From the NCBI GenBank assembly GCA_026396775.1, contig JAPLWD010000082.1, positions 12,797-19,872 of the forward strand: DNA of 7,076 nucleotides. The letters run 5' to 3'. Both the position numbers and the translations under genes were made by a program. Shown here piece after piece: positions 5,831 to 7,076 of the stretch. Source of the DNA: Candidatus Gribaldobacteria bacterium. Its GTDB lineage: Bacteria; Patescibacteriota; Minisyncoccia; Minisyncoccales; CG1-02-41-26. Under the pieces are notes generated by a model that did not search any database, was not told the origin of the DNA, and saw only the letters and a list, made by a program, of their open reading frames with translations. The number at the start of each line of letters is the position of its first letter. Positions within the stretch are counted from its first letter, which is position 1.

Positions 5831-7076
5831 ATGAACATCTTCTTAAAAATTTTTATTTTTCTAATTATCGCAATCGTTATTACCGTAAGCGGTTTTTTTG
5901 TGTACCAAATTAAAATTGTTAAGCCAGAGCAAAATCGCCCTCAATATGCTTCGGTTTATTCCATCACCAAACTTAACAGCCTTTATGAAACTCAAGCTGG
6001 ATCTAAAATTATTCTTCACTTTCAAAACACCGAAAAAGCTCACAGTTTAACCCCTCAATATGAACTTGTTGATTTGCCCGAACAAAGTCAAACAAAAATA
6101 ACTTTCCACAACATTGGTGAGGTTAACACCAATTTCCTTTACAACGATGTTTTAACTACCAACAACCCACTGATTGAAGAATTAAGTTATCAAAAAACTG
6201 GCAAAGATTTTCTAATGATTATCAAAAGAAAGGGAGCTTTACTACCCTCTCAAGTGGTATCCAGCAATCAAGAAATTACTATTGTCTTTCCTCTTGGTAC
6301 TGAAAATTATCCTCAATTTTCTGATTTCACGCCTGCGCCGGATTCAGTAGTCTTTCCAGCTAATCAAGAAATTAGCCTAACAACTGCCTTGCAAAACCCT
6401 TTCAAAGAGGCTTTTCTATTTTTAAACGGCCGACCAGTTGCTTTTAGTGTTACTTCTACTCTTTCCACCTCAACCCAAAACCAATCTGCTTTTTTCTATA
6501 AAATATTTTTTTACGAAAAACTCAAAAAAGATGAATTCTATAAAATCCGCATAGTGGTTTTAGATGAAAAAAACCAAGGCACAGCTGTAACTTGGGAATT
6601 TGGGTCACAATTGCCCCAACAACGAGGTGTCTTAGGTTCTGATCGTTTTCAATACCTAGGCTGGTGGGGGCAAATCAATACCAATCAAACTCGCGTTCGC
6701 AAAGAACCCTCCACCAAATCTGAAATTATAGGAGAGCTATCTACCATCAACAAAGTTAAAGTTTTAGATGAGGTAAGTGGAGAGAATGTTGAAGGCATTA
6801 GCCATTGGTATAAAATTGACGGAGGCAAGTATGCTGGCGGATATGTTTTTTCTGAAGCTGTTACTCCCCTGCCTCAACCTCAAGCTCCCACTGATTTTAT
6901 AATCCCCAAAGAAGTTCAACCCAATGAGTATTGGATTGACGTTAGTATTACCAAAGAAATTTTCACTCTTTTTAAATACAATAAACCAGTTTTCGTAACT
7001 TATGTTTCAACTGGCCGAATTGGTTCGGAAACCGTTACAGGCACTTTTCGTATTCATTACAAATTAATTAAAAAAA
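5831..7076 (+). CDS. Membrane-anchored Ig-like/SH3/YkuD L,D-transpeptidase family protein (3' end off right edge)
   Basis: An open frame of 415 codons running past the window end. An N-terminal hydrophobic segment (about 4-25) without a lipobox suggests a membrane anchor with the rest outside. Next comes a beta-rich region (about 40-155), perhaps AMIN-like, with FLMIIKRKG and ITIVF strands. An Ig-like region follows (about 165-258), ending YKIRIVVLDEKN...TWEF. Then a bacterial SH3 region (about 277-344; VRKEPSTKSEIIGEL, WYKIDGG, AGGYV), a Pro/Gln linker (346-354) and the start of a YkuD domain (from about 365; YWIDVSITKEIFTLF, PVFVTYVSTGRIG, TVTGTFRIHYK). YkuD enzymes make 3-3 crosslinks or attach proteins in peptidoglycan. 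The catalytic His/Cys motif would lie beyond the right edge, so activity cannot be confirmed. The start is chosen because it puts the hydrophobic helix at the N-terminus; no Shine-Dalgarno motif is seen. Confidence 0.87.
   Translation, partial: MNIFLKIFIFLIIAIVITVSGFFVYQIKIVKPEQNRPQYASVYSITKLNSLYETQAGSKIILHFQNTEKAHSLTPQYELVDLPEQSQTKITFHNIGEVNTNFLYNDVLTTNNPLIEELSYQKTGKDFLMIIKRKGALLPSQVVSSNQEITIVFPLGTENYPQFSDFTPAPDSVVFPANQEISLTTALQNPFKEAFLFLNGRPVAFSVTSTLSTSTQNQSAFFYKIFFYEKLKKDEFYKIRIVVLDEKNQGTAVTWEFGSQLPQQRGVLGSDRFQYLGWWGQINTNQTRVRKEPSTKSEIIGELSTINKVKVLDEVSGENVEGISHWYKIDGGKYAGGYVFSEAVTPLPQPQAPTDFIIPKEVQPNEYWIDVSITKEIFTLFKYNKPVFVTYVSTGRIGSETVTGTFRIHYKLIKK

Noticed and set aside
5861..6043. Minus-strand 60-codon open frame
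   Set aside because: Antisense to the N-terminal part of the L,D-transpeptidase family gene, whose domain order supports the plus strand.
1..7076. Recoded TGA (genetic code 25) as in Gracilibacteria/Absconditabacteria
   Set aside because: All reading frames are full length without in-frame TGA, and Trp is always TGG, so standard bacterial code 11 fits.
1..7076. CRISPR array, insertion sequence, tRNA or rRNA genes
   Set aside because: No regularly spaced direct repeats, transposase motifs, cloverleaf sequences or rRNA cores were seen on either strand.

Overview
The window looks like a chromosomal piece of an AT-rich bacterium. The most likely source is the Patescibacteria/CPR radiation, possibly Microgenomates-like. 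That placement is inferred from the compact layout, short versions of several proteins, the sequence style of the UvrD-like helicase, mostly absent Shine-Dalgarno motifs, and a membrane-anchored Ig-like/SH3/YkuD cell-wall protein. No gene has an in-frame TGA: stops are TAA five times and TAG once. This argues against the recoded Gracilibacteria/Absconditabacteria, which read TGA as glycine.

Layout: seven genes lie on the minus strand and one on the plus strand. Reading down the minus strand from 5742: an ABC exporter half-transporter (5742-3982); a strongly structured, locally GC-rich intergenic element of about 170 bp (3972-3801); then a tightly packed cluster of six genes. These are rarA (3775-2615), a YfbR/HDDC2-like HD-domain nucleotidase (2606-2010), a NUDIX hydrolase (2006-1566), a HAD-family hydrolase (1573-929), a membrane-anchored staphylococcal-type nuclease (936-370) and the N-terminus of a UvrD/PcrA/Rep-type helicase (368 to beyond the left edge). 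Junctions in the cluster are +8, +3, -8, -8 and +1 nt, so it is very probably one transcript. On the plus strand, divergent from the ABC gene, an L,D-transpeptidase-type cell-wall protein begins at 5831 and runs off the right edge.

How the genes may work together: RarA and the UvrD-like helicase act at stalled or damaged replication forks. The HD, NUDIX and HAD enzymes are of families that remove phosphate or pyrophosphate from nucleotides and related metabolites. The nuclease probably faces outside and could make nucleotides from external DNA. A shared theme of DNA maintenance plus nucleotide-pool cleaning or salvage is an inference from co-location, not a demonstrated pathway.

The least explained item is the 3801-3972 element. 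It folds on paper into a long interrupted stem topped by a three-way junction with two hairpins, and it has a competing alternative pairing. I do not recognise it as a known RNA family. The 88-bp divergent intergenic region (5743-5830) may hold back-to-back promoters sharing one palindromic -35 hexamer.
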